In this document: piece by piece, positions 1-8,868 of the stretch
Layout: every line of letters begins with the position of its first letter
How positions within the stretch are numbered: the first letter of the stretch is position 1
Notes under the pieces: generated by a model
Seen by the model: the letters and a program-made list of their open reading frames with translations, nothing else
Databases searched by the model: none
What the model was told of the DNA's origin: nothing
Position numbers and translations under genes: made by a program
NCBI GenBank assembly: GCA_944359885.1
Contig: CALVTC010000006.1
Location: 1-39,272 of the forward strand
Direction: 5' to 3'
From: an uncultured Bacilli bacterium
Lineage (GTDB): Bacteria > Bacillota_I > Bacilli_A > RF39 > UBA660
DNA length: 39,272 nt

Positions 1-135
1 CGTGTAAGATCTATATACTCGCAAACCCTTTATTTATAAGGTTTTCTTGGAGGGGTTAAATAAATTGGTATCAAGCACCCGATACACGGTGATGCCAAAC
101 TTTTCTCTTTATTATCCATTTTTATCACTTCCTCA
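1..135 (-). repeat. RhuM-associated leader repeat, copy 1 (truncated)
   Basis: On the minus strand this holds a ribosome binding site (GGAAGTGATAA) and a 29-codon reading frame starting at 119 (MDNKEKS...) and ending at 30 in ...KPYK and a stop. The same arrangement occurs near 1379-1500 and 4640-4755: the same RBS, a start resembling M-x-N-x-EKS, an IY motif and ...YK beside a CCTTTATTTATAAGG-like near-palindrome. It lies just downstream of the first RhuM gene, so it looks like the beginning of another unit of the same repeat. Whether the short frame is translated is unknown. Confidence 0.5.
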
Positions 136-214
136 TTTTAAATTATAATGATTTATAAGATCATCAGCTTTTTTCAATATTAATAGTATAATCAACCAAA
201 TTGTTTGATCACTA

Positions 215-1237
215 CTAGCTTTCATTACAACTTTTATTTTCCTCTAAATATTTATTATAAAATTCATCCATTGTAGAAATATATTCTTGATCTTGAATAA
301 CTCTATACTTTTCATATTCACTTTCTGCTTTTTCTACTGCCTGTTTATGAGAAATACCACCACTATTTTTTAATACATTTTTTCTCCTAAATTTTAACAA
401 ATCATCTGTAGCATTAATCCAATCCTGCATAGTCATAACATGTCTTTCTTTAGCTTCATCTTCTGCAAATACTAAAAACATATTTGTCAAATCATTTAAT
501 TTAGTTAATTCTTCTTCAGTCAAATAATTTTTAGCAATTACTACATCATACTTGTATATTAATCCATCAGGTGAGTTTTTCCAATTAGTAAGTCCCATAT
601 GTTTTTTATTAGCGTTTGCTCTACTATAAATAAGTTCTGCCGCAGTATGACCAGAAATAGCATAATGAAGTTTGTTTTGAACAATTTTAAAAAATGTATA
701 AGCTTCTTCTGATTTAGGATTATAATCTGTAGAAGTTGCAATGAACAAATCCGTAATCTTTTGATAAGACATTCTTTCACTTACTCTAATTGTTTTAATT
801 CGTTCTAATAATTCATCAAAATATTTAGCATCGTGTTTATTCCCTCTAATAAACCTCTCATCATTTAAAGCAAATCCCTTTATGATATATTCTTTCAACA
901 CTTTAGTAGCCCATATTCTAAACTCAGTCGCTTTCTTAGAGTTTACCCGATAACCAACAGCTATAATTGCATCTAAACTATATATTTTGGTTTTATAATT
1001 TTTTCCATCATTTGCAGTTATCGAGGAATCCTCGACAACTGCAAATTCATCTAATTCTTTATCTTTAAAAATATTTTTTAAATGTAATGATATATTATCA
1101 ACACTACATCCAAAAACCTTAGCCATCCCTTTTTGAGTAAGCCATAAAGTTTCATCTCTATATATTGCATCAACCACTACATTCCCATCTTTATCTTTAT
1201 AAATTAATAAGTCATTCTGTACTTCTAACATATTCAT
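215..1237 (-). CDS. rhuM: RhuM-family protein (paralogue 1, intact)
   Basis: A 340-residue protein of the RhuM ('virulence protein RhuM') family. The N-terminal third has the family's DNA-binding-like region, with DETLWLTQKGMAKVF and a SLDAIIAVGYRVNSKKATEFRIWA block around residues 90-110. The middle has an ERMSYQKITDLF...STDYNP block, then the conserved HTAAELIYSRANANKKHMGL stretch, an AKNYLTEEEL motif and a helical C-terminal tail (MTMQDWI, KAESEYEKY). The biochemical role of the family is not established; members occur in accessory islands. The start has GGGAGG five bases upstream and overlaps the stop of the small upstream gene (ATGA), so the two are probably translationally coupled. Two further copies lie upstream. 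Confidence 0.85.
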   Translation of the reverse strand: MNMLEVQNDLLIYKDKDGNVVVDAIYRDETLWLTQKGMAKVFGCSVDNISLHLKNIFKDKELDEFAVVEDSSITANDGKNYKTKIYSLDAIIAVGYRVNSKKATEFRIWATKVLKEYIIKGFALNDERFIRGNKHDAKYFDELLERIKTIRVSERMSYQKITDLFIATSTDYNPKSEEAYTFFKIVQNKLHYAISGHTAAELIYSRANANKKHMGLTNWKNSPDGLIYKYDVVIAKNYLTEEELTKLNDLTNMFLVFAEDEAKERHVMTMQDWINATDDLLKFRRKNVLKNSGGISHKQAVEKAESEYEKYRVIQDQEYISTMDEFYNKYLEENKSCNES

Positions 1238-1479
1238 AATTCCTCCCTTCTTTTATATACTAATATTTTACTATTATTTTTGATAATACTCTTCTTATAA
1301 ACCAATTTTAATTTTTTACCAGTAATAAAATTATTAAAAGATTCCTCGTTTTTGCGAAAATGTGTAAAAACTCGTTTTTCTAATTCCCTTATTTTATAAG
1401 GGTTTAGAGGTAGTTTGGCATAAATGTGGCTCGCCCAGTTAATACTTCCTTTTTGGAAACTTTTTTCTTCGTTTGCCAT
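1234..1479 (-). CDS. Small basic protein coupled to RhuM
   Basis: An 81-residue lysine-rich protein (starts MANEEKSFQKGSINW, ends KILVYKRREEL) that I do not recognise. The start at 1479 follows GGAAGTGATAA; an earlier in-frame ATG at 1533 has no comparable RBS. The stop overlaps the ATG of the RhuM gene, which indicates a two-gene unit. The first 15 residues recur, partly degraded, in two other repeat copies in this window (1-135, 4640-4755). The frame therefore belongs to a repeated cassette, and its remaining 60 residues may be a chance or recombinant extension. There is no signal peptide or membrane segment. Confidence 0.5.
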   Translation of the reverse strand: MANEEKSFQKGSINWASHIYAKLPLNPYKIRELEKRVFTHFRKNEESFNNFITGKKLKLVYKKSIIKNNSKILVYKRREEL

Positions 1480-1500
1480 CGTTATCACTTCCTTTTCAAG
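1379..1500 (-). repeat. RhuM-associated leader repeat, copy 2
   Basis: This copy contains the RBS and the first codons of the 81-residue gene, plus a perfect 7-bp inverted repeat CCCTTAT-TTT-ATAAGGG near 1388-1404. The inverted repeat corresponds to the CCTTTATTTATAAGG element in copies 1 and 3. It is the only copy in which the reading frame continues past ...PYK. Confidence 0.55.
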
Positions 1501-1540
1501 ATATTTGCCAGACTTTTTCATAAAATTTATCATTTTAGAC

Positions 1541-2005
1541 TTGACTTATATATAGTTGTCTTTATTTTGCCAATTCCAAAATATTGAGTTTTCACCTCAG
1601 CTTCTTTCAAAATTTTAAAAACTTCTTCATCAGGACATTTATTTGCATAAATTACTTTTTGATTCCAACATTTATTATAAGTTTAGCACAAATCATACAC
1701 GTAGACTTAGTTACATAAATTGTTGAATTACTTAAATCATAGCCATATTTCAATGCATTTAATATTGCATTTTGCTCTGCATGAACAACTCTACATATTT
1801 CTTGTCGTTCACCACTTCTTAAATTATATTTTTTCCTTAAACAGGTATCTAATGTACATGGCATACACCCTTTAGGTACAGAGTTAGTTCCTTTCCTAAT
1901 ATACTTCCATTTAAAACAATAACTGCTCCAACTTTACCTTTTGCACAATTAGCTTTTTTGATTCTTCAAGTGCAATTTTCATAAATTTTTCATTCAATTC
2001 AATCA
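1541..2005 (-). pseudogene. Deoxycytidylate deaminase-like pseudogene (frameshifted)
   Basis: Read across frames, the minus strand encodes a small cytidine/dCMP deaminase (ComEB-like). It begins VIELNEKFMKIALEESKKA, then KGKVGAVIVLNGS, then the longest open piece (1652-1864). That piece carries the zinc-binding HAEQNAI motif and the second zinc site CMICAK, followed by VIYANKCPDEEVFKILKEA. At least three frame breaks separate these parts (near 1650, near 1870-1900 and near 1950), so the gene is dead. dCMP deaminases are common cargo of phages and mobile islands, which fits the surrounding debris. Confidence 0.75.
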
Positions 2006-2019
2006 CTTCCAAACTATCT

Positions 2020-2250
2020 ATATAAATTTTCTAAAACTCTAGTAAGGCAATCTTCAGCAGTTTTATCAGTATCTGTAAAACTAATTCTAACTAATTTTCC
2101 ATTCACTTTAAATGTGTAAGGATTCTTTGCTTTTGTAATAACTTCTAATATTCTCTCGTTATTTGGTTTCTTTTATCTATTTTTATAGAACTTATTTTAT
2201 CAACACCGTCTAGAGTTACATCTTCTAAATTAATGTTTCTACACAACACT
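2020..2250 (-). pseudogene. Remnant of a small unrecognised ORF
   Basis: The minus strand has a decayed frame reading DVTLDGVDKISSIKIDKRNQ, then after a frameshift ILEVITKAKNPYTFKVNGK and VRISFTDTDKTAEDCLTRVL. The NPY-x-F-KVNG and ISFTDT...DCL pattern looks like a small protein that often accompanies Firmicute mobile elements, but I cannot name it with certainty. At least one frame break (near 2165) and an in-frame stop upstream make it a pseudogene. Confidence 0.4.
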
Positions 2251-2282
2251 CAAGTTTTTCTTCTATTTCTTGCAAATTATAT

Positions 2283-2672
2283 TTACTTATTATTTTCACC
2301 AATTTTTATTTTTTCTATCTCTAGTAATAATTTATCAAAATCCGATATATATATTTTATCTTGTATTATTTTGTATTTTTCGTATTCACTTTCTGCTTTC
2401 TCTACAGCTTCTTCGTGACTAATATTTCCTTTATGAGTTAAATTATCATAAAAGTTTATTTTAAATATATCTTCTACAGATTTAATCCAATCTTCCATTC
2501 TCATAGGAATATGTCTTCTAGCACGGTTTTCTGCTATATCTAAATATAAATTAACTAAATCATTTAATCCTTCTAATTCTTTTTTATCCAAATAATTTTT
2601 AGCGATGCTTACATCACTTTTTAATATTTTACCATTAGGTGAATTTTTCCATATATTTATCCCAACGTTATT
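2283..2672 (-). pseudogene. RhuM C-terminal fragment
   Basis: The open frame begins directly after the stop codon of the complete RhuM gene at 2671 and reads NNVGINIWKNSPNGK, then AKNYLDKKEL, then the usual RhuM C-terminal tail (MRMEDWIKSVEDIF, KAESEYEKYKIIQD). It matches the last ~120 residues of the 215-1237 protein, starting at the family motif MGLTNWKNSP. The missing N-terminal part is probably the fragment at 3824-4492, which stops at MGLTN. The intact RhuM gene between the two pieces suggests an insertion or recombination that split an older gene. Confidence 0.7.
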
Positions 2673-3663
2673 AATTGTTTTTTTCTATTTCTTTCACTTC
2701 TATATTCATAATTTCTAGATAATCTTTCTCAGCTCTAGTTAAATGCGTTTGCATATATTTATCATATTCCTCATGAGCTTTCTTTAAAGCTTCTTCATGA
2801 GAAACAGTACCTTTTGTATGTAATATATCATTATGTGTCATTTTTAAAAAACTATCTAATTCATGAACCCAATCTTGCATAGTCATTGTTTTTCTTTTTA
2901 ATGCATTTATTTCAGCAATGTCAAGATATGCGGACACTAATCGATTTAAAATCTGTAATTCTTCATAGCTTAAATAGTTTTTAGCAATTTCCGTTTCTTT
3001 TCTAGTGGGCATATCTCCTTTGAAATTTGTGAGTCCAATATTATCTTTTTTACTATCGACTCTATTATATACTATTTCAGCAGCAGTATTACTTGAAGCG
3101 GCATAATGCATTTTATTTTGAACTGTTTTAAAAAAATTAATTGTAATTTCTTTTTTGGGATTATAATCAACTGAAGTTGCATATATATCTAGTATTTTTC
3201 TCCAGAAAACTTTTTCACTTGATCTTATATCTCTTATTTTATCAAGGAGTTCGTCAAAGTAGGGATCATTACCATTATTTTTAAATCTTTCTACATTCAA
3301 ATTATATCCTTTTATTAAATATTCTTTTAATTTTTCGTTTGCCCAAATTCTAAATTTTGTACCTTCATTTGACTTCACACGAAAGCCAATCGCGATTATC
3401 ATATCTAAATTATAATAATTTTTTGGTTTAGTAGAAAATTCGGAATTTCCGAATTTTCTCATAGTATTTGTTTCTGATAGTTCATGCTCCGAATAAATAT
3501 TCTTTATATGTTCATTAATTGTAGATTTAGCTTTATTATACAATTTACTTATTTGATCTTGAGTAAGCCAAATATTTTCATCTTCTAAGATAACTTCAAC
3601 TTTAATATTATCATCTGATTCATATATCATGATTTTATTTTCTATTACACTATCATGTTTCAA
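2671..3663 (-). CDS. rhuM: RhuM-family protein (paralogue 2, intact)
   Basis: A ~330-residue RhuM-family protein, clearly diverged from paralogue 1 (for example DENIWLTQDQISKLYNKAK, NLDMIIAIGFRVKSNEGTKF, NTAAEIVYNRVDSKKDNIGL) but with the same domain order and length. The best start is a TTG at 3663 with AAGGTGA five bases upstream; a further in-frame TTG at 3681 lacks a good RBS. It sits between the two pieces of another RhuM gene and may be what disrupted it. Function unknown, as for the family. Confidence 0.8.
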   Translation of the reverse strand: MKHDSVIENKIMIYESDDNIKVEVILEDENIWLTQDQISKLYNKAKSTINEHIKNIYSEHELSETNTMRKFGNSEFSTKPKNYYNLDMIIAIGFRVKSNEGTKFRIWANEKLKEYLIKGYNLNVERFKNNGNDPYFDELLDKIRDIRSSEKVFWRKILDIYATSVDYNPKKEITINFFKTVQNKMHYAASSNTAAEIVYNRVDSKKDNIGLTNFKGDMPTRKETEIAKNYLSYEELQILNRLVSAYLDIAEINALKRKTMTMQDWVHELDSFLKMTHNDILHTKGTVSHEEALKKAHEEYDKYMQTHLTRAEKDYLEIMNIEVKEIEKNN

Positions 3664-3823
3664 TTTAATCACCTTCCTCAAATTATAATAGAAATAACAA
3701 TAGCAAAATCACTATTCTTTTTTTCATCACACAATTTAATATTAATATGCTTATTATTAATTACTACTTTAAAATAAAGCAATTTTACTATTTTTTCATT
3801 TCGTGTCATTTGGTACAATTTAG

Positions 3824-4492
3824 TCAATTGGTAAGTCCCATATATTCTTTATTTGCATCTGCTCTAGAGTATATTATCTCTGCTGCTGTTTGATGCGTAA
3901 TAGCATAATGAAACTTATTTTGAATAGTTTTATAAAAAGTACTGGCAAGCTCACTATCTTTTACATAATCTATACTACATTCTGCAAATATATCAGTAAT
4001 CTTTTGATAAAACATTCTTTCACTAGTTCTTATTAATTTTATCTTTTCTAGTAATTCATCAAAATACTCTAAATCACTTCTATTTGCTTTCATAAACCTA
4101 TCTTCGTTTAAATTATAGCCTTTAACTATATAATTTTTTAATAGTTTATTAGCCCAGGTTCTAAACTTAATTGCTGTTTTAGAGTTAATTCTAAAGCCTA
4201 AAGAAATTATCATATCTAGATTGTAATAGTCAATTTCTCTTATGACTTTCCTATTGCCTTCTTTTTGAACTTGTGCAATTTTTGCATAAGTTGAATTTTT
4301 ACTTAATTCATCATCTTTATATATATCAGCTATGTGTTTTATAATACCCGAACGATTAATTTGAAAGAGCTGAGCTAACATCTTTGTATTTAACCATACA
4401 TCTTCATCTTTAATTAATACCTCAACATTAAAGTTTCCTTTTTCATCATTATAAAAAACAATATCTTGATTTTCATTTATTAAATTGTTCAT
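3824..4492 (-). pseudogene. RhuM N-terminal fragment (paralogue 3)
   Basis: This encodes the first 222 residues of a RhuM protein (MNNLINENQDIVFYNDEKGN ... HQTAAEIIYSRADANKEYMG) and stops after LTN, where the family continues with W or F. The RBS (AAAGGAGATGATATAA) and start are good, so a truncated N-terminal product could still be made. The remaining third of a RhuM gene appears at 2283-2672, on the far side of an intact paralogue, so this copy is probably broken rather than naturally short. Confidence 0.7.
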
Positions 4493-4836
4493 TTATATCA
4501 TCTCCTTTCTTTTTTGGGATGTAAACGCCGTAATCATCTTTATAAATCCATCCCAAAATACTACTAAAATTACTATATTTTATCAAGTATTAATAATTTT
4601 TTGCTTTTTTACTAAAACATGCAAGATCTAAAATCGTACAGATCCTTTATTTATAAGAGCTAGCGAAGAAGTTGCAATAAATCGTAATCAACCAGTTGAT
4701 ACTTCCCTTTTGGAAACTTTTTTCTTCGTTTGCCGTTATTATCACTTCCTCATAAATTTATTTCATTATAACATATTTTTTAATTAAAAAGAAAAAACAG
4801 AATAAGTCTGCTCTATAAATTTGTTATTTAATTTTT
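4493..4836 (-). repeat. Gene-free stretch with leader repeat copy 3
   Basis: No intact gene is visible. Positions ~4640-4755 repeat the RhuM-associated leader: the RBS GGAAGTGATAA, then ANEEKSFQKGSINW and ...SSYK with a stop. Here the start codon is ACG instead of ATG, so it is not expressed as such. The CCTTTATTTATAAG element is kept. Between this and the RhuM fragment only short decayed frames are seen (for example WIYKDDYGVYIPKK). Confidence 0.5.
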
Positions 4837-5076
4837 TTAAGTTTTAGGATTATTCTTTTTTGTTATAGAATTTTTCAATTCTAGTTTTTTTAATATAACA
4901 TTAACAACTAGACCAATTCCATATCCAATTGCAACACCACCAATTATAATTAAAACCATTTCACTAAAATTAAATCTATTAGCAGTAGAAGTCCATATTC
5001 CTACAATACTCCCACAAACAATCATCGAACCTAAGTAAATATAATTTATTTTTTCATTAATATCTTTGAAAGTCAT
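4837..5076 (-). CDS. Small two-pass membrane protein
   Basis: A 79-residue protein with two hydrophobic segments (about residues 15-30 and 40-62) and a lysine-rich C-terminus. The start at 5076 (MTFKDINEKI) follows AGGAGGTAATGAT, a near-perfect RBS; the longer frame upstream is unlikely to be used. I do not recognise the family. It lies downstream of lepB beyond a terminator, so it is probably transcribed separately. Its glycine-rich second segment (IIIGGVAIGYGIGLVVN) is typical of small integral membrane proteins of unknown role. Confidence 0.55.
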   Translation of the reverse strand: MTFKDINEKINYIYLGSMIVCGSIVGIWTSTANRFNFSEMVLIIIGGVAIGYGIGLVVNVILKKLELKNSITKKNNPKT

Positions 5077-5125
5077 ATCATTACCTCCTGATAAGAATAC
5101 TATATAATACGTTTTCCTTATAAAT

Positions 5126-5156
5126 AAAAAAATGTATGCATTTAAAACATACATTT
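5126..5156 (-). terminator. Intrinsic terminator after lepB
   Basis: On the minus strand AAAATGTATG pairs with CATACATTTT and is followed by a T run; it begins directly at the lepB stop. Confidence 0.75.
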
Positions 5157-5668
5157 TATTTCTTATTGCCAAACCGAGAAAAAGGATAAATAGTTAAACT
5201 TGTTTTTCCGACAATTTCATCTCTCATAACTGGCCCAAAGACTCTACTATCTGTAGAATTAGTACGATTATCTCCCATAACAAAGTACTGATCATCTCCA
5301 ACTTCTGCTGCAAAATCACTAGTTTCTTTATGTTTAAAATCCTCTTTTACATATTCTCCATTAATATAAAGTTTATTTTCCTTATACTGAATCATATCAC
5401 CTGGAAGACCAATTACTCTTTTAATTAAATATTCATCTCCTCGATGAATTACCACGATATCAAATCGCTCAATTTCACTAAAACGATAACTCATCTCATC
5501 TAATAACATAATGTCACTATTTTCCAACGTAGGATCCATAGAAACTCCATTAACACGAATCGGAGATACAACATATACCTTAATAAATACAACAAGTAAA
5601 ACAATAAATAGGTAAGGCAAAAATTCTTTAATATAGTTTTTCTTTTTATTCTTTTTTTCTTCTTCCAT
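5156..5668 (-). CDS. lepB: Type I signal peptidase
   Basis: This enzyme cleaves signal peptides from exported proteins at the outer face of the membrane. The 170-residue protein has one N-terminal transmembrane segment (about residues 16-34) and then the family boxes. These are GVSMDPTL with the catalytic serine (~residue 43), the RFDIVVIH box, YLIKRVIGLPGD with the general-base lysine (~84), and GDNRTNSTDSR near the end. The length fits the short Gram-positive SipS type. It lies just downstream of rplS, separated by a terminator hairpin, so it is probably fed by read-through. Confidence 0.95.
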   Translation of the reverse strand: MEEEKKNKKKNYIKEFLPYLFIVLLVVFIKVYVVSPIRVNGVSMDPTLENSDIMLLDEMSYRFSEIERFDIVVIHRGDEYLIKRVIGLPGDMIQYKENKLYINGEYVKEDFKHKETSDFAAEVGDDQYFVMGDNRTNSTDSRVFGPVMRDEIVGKTSLTIYPFSRFGNKK

Positions 5669-5682
5669 AAGCCACCAATAGC

Positions 5683-5709
5683 AAAAAGATAAGGTTTTGC
5701 CTTATCTTA
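5683..5709 (-). terminator. Terminator hairpin overlapping the rplS stop
   Basis: On the minus strand TAAGATAAGG pairs with CCTTATCTTT, followed by T's. The stem begins within the rplS stop codon and ends before the lepB RBS, so it probably lowers lepB expression relative to rplS. Confidence 0.7.
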
Positions 5710-6051
5710 TTGTTGTCCTCTTTCTTTAATACGATATCCACCAACCATACCTCTTAAGAATGTAAGTTTAGCACGTCTTACTTTACCCCTACGAACTACT
5801 GTAATACCAGCAATTTTAGGTGAATGAATTGGAAAAGTTCTTTCTACTCCTACACCACTACTCATTTTACGAACTGTAAATGTTTCTGAAACACTTCCAC
5901 CACGACGAGCAACTACAACTCCTTCAAAAGCTTGGATACGTTCTCTTTTACCTTCGATAATCTTAACATCAACTCTTACAGTATCTCCAACACGAAATTC
6001 TGGGATATTTGGATTAAGTTGTTTTTGGTTAATCTTGTCAATAACGTTCAT
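5707..6051 (-). CDS. rplS: Ribosomal protein L19
   Basis: The large-subunit protein L19 sits at the interface with the small subunit. The 114-residue sequence is typical and full length: [20 protein letters not shown], then [34 protein letters not shown] and a basic tail ([13 protein letters not shown]). The start has an AGGAG RBS, and a well-formed promoter lies ~85 bases upstream. Confidence 0.97.
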   Translation of the reverse strand: MNVIDKINQKQLNPNIPEFRVGDTVRVDVKIIEGKRERIQAFEGVVVARRGGSVSETFTVRKMSSGVGVERTFPIHSPKIAGITVVRRGKVRRAKLTFLRGMVGGYRIKERGQQ

Positions 6052-6132
6052 ATAAGTTCTCCTCTCTAAATATATTTTTCAAATGATCATATTCAAATAG
6101 CGAAAAGCGGATCACTTCATCAGACGTCTACC

Positions 6133-6161
6133 ATTATAACATACAAGAATCTAAAACGCAA
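6133..6161 (-). promoter_or_regulatory. Promoter for rplS
   Basis: On the minus strand TTGCGT, a 17-base spacer and TATAAT lead into an ~70-base untranslated leader before rplS. Confidence 0.75.
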
Positions 6162-6170
6162 ATACTTTTA

Positions 6171-7247
6171 TTATTTTTTGATAGTACAAAAATCACTCTT
6201 TGAACTATCATACACCTGATGAATAAAATCATCCTTAGAATTTACTACATTATCTATCTTAATATGCATAGAATTATCAATTTCATAAGGGTAACTTAAA
6301 ATTTCAAACTCTGGAAAATGATAAGATAACCTACGGAAGCTACGATAATAACGATTCATTGCACTATTACAAATCCTTTGAAATTCATCAAAATCAACTT
6401 TCTTATTATGCATCTTAGCAATATTTCTAACGGGAAAATTTCCTTTCACAATAAGAGAAGTACAACCATTTTCTTGAGCAAAAGATGTAAATAATGTCAA
6501 AGCATACAAACTAGAAACAGAAATATCCTGAATTCTCTCCTCATCATAATCAAAATCTACATTTTTATTTGCTTGATACATAATTCTATTTAATTTTTTC
6601 TCACTAGAATTTAAATTTTCCTTCTTCTTTCCATTATGAAGACAGTAAACATAACAGTCCTTATGATCAATTCCAAAACCTATATTTGGTAACTCAATAC
6701 TAGCACCATCTTCACCACAAATACGACTGCGAAAAACATATGGTGTCTCATTTCCAGAAGGATTCCAAACATCAACATAATATTCAAAATGACAAGGATA
6801 TTTTCCATCAATTGTCTTAGTAATATGATGTTTCGAAAATTCTCTCATAGAAGTAAAATCTTCTAAAAAAGCAGTTCTCTTTTCCAAAAACTCAATCGGA
6901 TTTCTAAAATCTTCTTCTGTTGCATTAAACCATACATTTAATACAGCAGATTCTATAATTTTATCAATATCACCATGAAAATACACATAATCAATATTTT
7001 CAAACTCGGGATGCATATTTAAAAAATGAATCATTGCTTTGGTATAAGAAATCAAAGATTGATTAAATTTCTCCTCATTTCTAATTTGAATAACCGGACT
7101 AGAATAATCTTCATAATCATGTAATTGAGAATCTAAAATAAAAAATGCATTAAACAAAAAACCATCTATAATAACACCAGAAGAACTACTGGCCTGTGGA
7201 ACAATCTTATGATAAAAAGAATCTAAAATTTTCTGATCAATATCCAT
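6171..7247 (-). CDS. Unrecognised 358-residue cytosolic protein
   Basis: I do not recognise this protein. It has no signal peptide or membrane segment. It is rich in aromatic and acidic residues, with short blocks such as NIDYVYFHGDIDKII, PYVFRSRICGEDGASIELPN, FGIDHKDCYVYCLHNGKKKE and RYYRSFRRLSYHFPEFE. The start (ATGGATATTG) has a TAGGTGA RBS that overlaps the queA stop, so it is the last gene of the ruvA-ruvB-x-queA operon and probably co-expressed with it. The rplS promoter lies just beyond its stop. Nothing in the sequence justifies a functional name. Confidence 0.7.
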   Translation of the reverse strand: MDIDQKILDSFYHKIVPQASSSSGVIIDGFLFNAFFILDSQLHDYEDYSSPVIQIRNEEKFNQSLISYTKAMIHFLNMHPEFENIDYVYFHGDIDKIIESAVLNVWFNATEEDFRNPIEFLEKRTAFLEDFTSMREFSKHHITKTIDGKYPCHFEYYVDVWNPSGNETPYVFRSRICGEDGASIELPNIGFGIDHKDCYVYCLHNGKKKENLNSSEKKLNRIMYQANKNVDFDYDEERIQDISVSSLYALTLFTSFAQENGCTSLIVKGNFPVRNIAKMHNKKVDFDEFQRICNSAMNRYYRSFRRLSYHFPEFEILSYPYEIDNSMHIKIDNVVNSKDDFIHQVYDSSKSDFCTIKK

Positions 7248-7255
7248 TGTATCAC

Positions 7256-8281
7256 CTACTTAATAAACATAGCATCACCAAAGGAAAAAAAACGATATTT
7301 TTCTTGTACTGCCACTTGATACGCATGTAAAATATGTTCTCTACCAGCAAGAGCAGAAACAAGCATTACTAAAGTCGATTTGGGTAAATGAAAATTTGTA
7401 ATTAAGGCATCGATTGCTTGAAACTGATATCCTGGATAAATAAAAATATTAGTCCATCCACTACACTCACGAAATTCGTGATATAAATTCATAATTGCTT
7501 CTAAAGTTCTTGTACTAGTCGTACCAACACTAATAATGCGGCGTCCTTCTTTTTTAGCTTTTGTTAAAAGTTCTGCCACTTCCTTACTCATATGATAAAA
7601 CTCACTATGCATCTCATGATCTTCAACCTTATCAACATTAACAGGACGAAAAGTACCAAGACCAACATGCAAAGTAATGTAAGCAATATGAACACCCTTA
7701 TTTTCTATTTCCTGTAATAACTCCTTCGTAAAATGAAGTCCTGCAGTAGGTGCTGCCGCACTACCAACCTCTTTTGCATAAACCGTCTGATAACGAGATT
7801 GATCCTCCAACTGTTCATGAATATATGGAGGTAAAGGCATAGTACCTAACTCTTCCAATACTTCAAGAAAAATTCCTTCATAACAAAAAGTAAAATGACG
7901 AATTCCATCTTCACCAACAAAAACACATTTAGCTCTTAATTTTCCATCACCAAACGAAACAACCGTTCCCACCTTAATTCTTCTAGCAGGTTTTGTTAAA
8001 CATTCCCAGGTATCTCCTTCTAAATTTTGTAAAAGTAGCACCTCAATAAGAGCTTTAGTATCCTCTTTTTCTCCATACAACCTAGCTGGAAGCACCTTAG
8101 TATCATTTAAAACTAAAACATCTCCTGGTTCCAAATAAGAAATAATATCTTTAAAATGCTTATGCTCTATTTCTCCAGTATTTTTATCAAGAACCATCAG
8201 ACGAGATTGATCACGTTCTTTTAAGGGAGTTTGTGCAATCAACTCACTAGGCAACTCATAATCAAAGTCTTCTACTGTCAT
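7256..8281 (-). CDS. queA: tRNA S-adenosylmethionine ribosyltransferase-isomerase
   Basis: QueA transfers and rearranges the ribosyl group of S-adenosylmethionine onto preQ1-modified tRNA to make epoxyqueuosine at the wobble base. The 341-residue protein shows the family signatures [15 protein letters not shown] near the start, [34 protein letters not shown] and the C-terminal [19 protein letters not shown]. The start is taken at 8281 ([10 protein letters not shown]) because an upstream ATG at 8290 lies inside the GGAGG ribosome binding site. The gene overlaps the preceding unknown gene by ~20 bases and continues the ruvAB operon, an order common in Firmicutes. Confidence 0.97.
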   Translation of the reverse strand: MTVEDFDYELPSELIAQTPLKERDQSRLMVLDKNTGEIEHKHFKDIISYLEPGDVLVLNDTKVLPARLYGEKEDTKALIEVLLLQNLEGDTWECLTKPARRIKVGTVVSFGDGKLRAKCVFVGEDGIRHFTFCYEGIFLEVLEELGTMPLPPYIHEQLEDQSRYQTVYAKEVGSAAAPTAGLHFTKELLQEIENKGVHIAYITLHVGLGTFRPVNVDKVEDHEMHSEFYHMSKEVAELLTKAKKEGRRIISVGTTSTRTLEAIMNLYHEFRECSGWTNIFIYPGYQFQAIDALITNFHLPKSTLVMLVSALAGREHILHAYQVAVQEKYRFFSFGDAMFIK

Positions 8282-8867
8282 AATAAACATCCTCCTCTAA
8301 TACAGTATCTTGAATCTTTCTTTGAAATTGTAAAGATTCTTCTACCAATTGTTCCAAATTATCTTCTTGTAATCTTTGCATCAACCAATTAGACTCTTTA
8401 CCCAAATCACAAGAAAAATCATACCATAAAATCAAATCATCACGTTTTGTAAAATCTGCTGTCTTATGTTCAACAATCGACAACAACACTTCTGGAAATC
8501 GTTTTAAATTATCAAAATAAACATTAATAGGATCAATAGAAGTATAATTAGCTAAAATAGAAAGTTCTCCATCTGTATATTCTTCTATCTGAGAATAAAA
8601 ATCACAATAATAAGTCGCACCTGATAAAACTGTAGTCAATTTTGGCACAGAAAAACCATAATGTCCATAACGTGAAAACCACTGATCAACATAATGAACA
8701 AAGCGCAAAAACTTCTCCTTCTTCTCATCTTCCATTCGTAACAAAGACCGATAATGATATTGAAAAACAAATGGATTCATAAACGCTATAGTTTTAATGT
8801 TATTACCAATAACTTCACATACACCATCTAAAGAATCTACATTTTCAAAAAACAATTTCCTTTTCAT
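8262..8867 (-). CDS. Unrecognised protein between ruvB and queA
   Basis: A ~201-residue soluble protein of unknown family, rich in phenylalanine and tyrosine ([57 protein letters not shown]). Start choice: ATG at 8867 abuts the ruvB stop, while a TTG at 8882 would overlap ruvB and has a TTAGGA sequence upstream. The ATG is preferred. Its end overlaps the start of queA, so it is co-translated with the operon. It may be specific to this lineage; no catalytic motif is evident. Confidence 0.65.
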   Translation of the reverse strand: MKRKLFFENVDSLDGVCEVIGNNIKTIAFMNPFVFQYHYRSLLRMEDEKKEKFLRFVHYVDQWFSRYGHYGFSVPKLTTVLSGATYYCDFYSQIEEYTDGELSILANYTSIDPINVYFDNLKRFPEVLLSIVEHKTADFTKRDDLILWYDFSCDLGKESNWLMQRLQEDNLEQLVEESLQFQRKIQDTVLEEDVYYDSRRL

Positions 8868-8868
8868 A

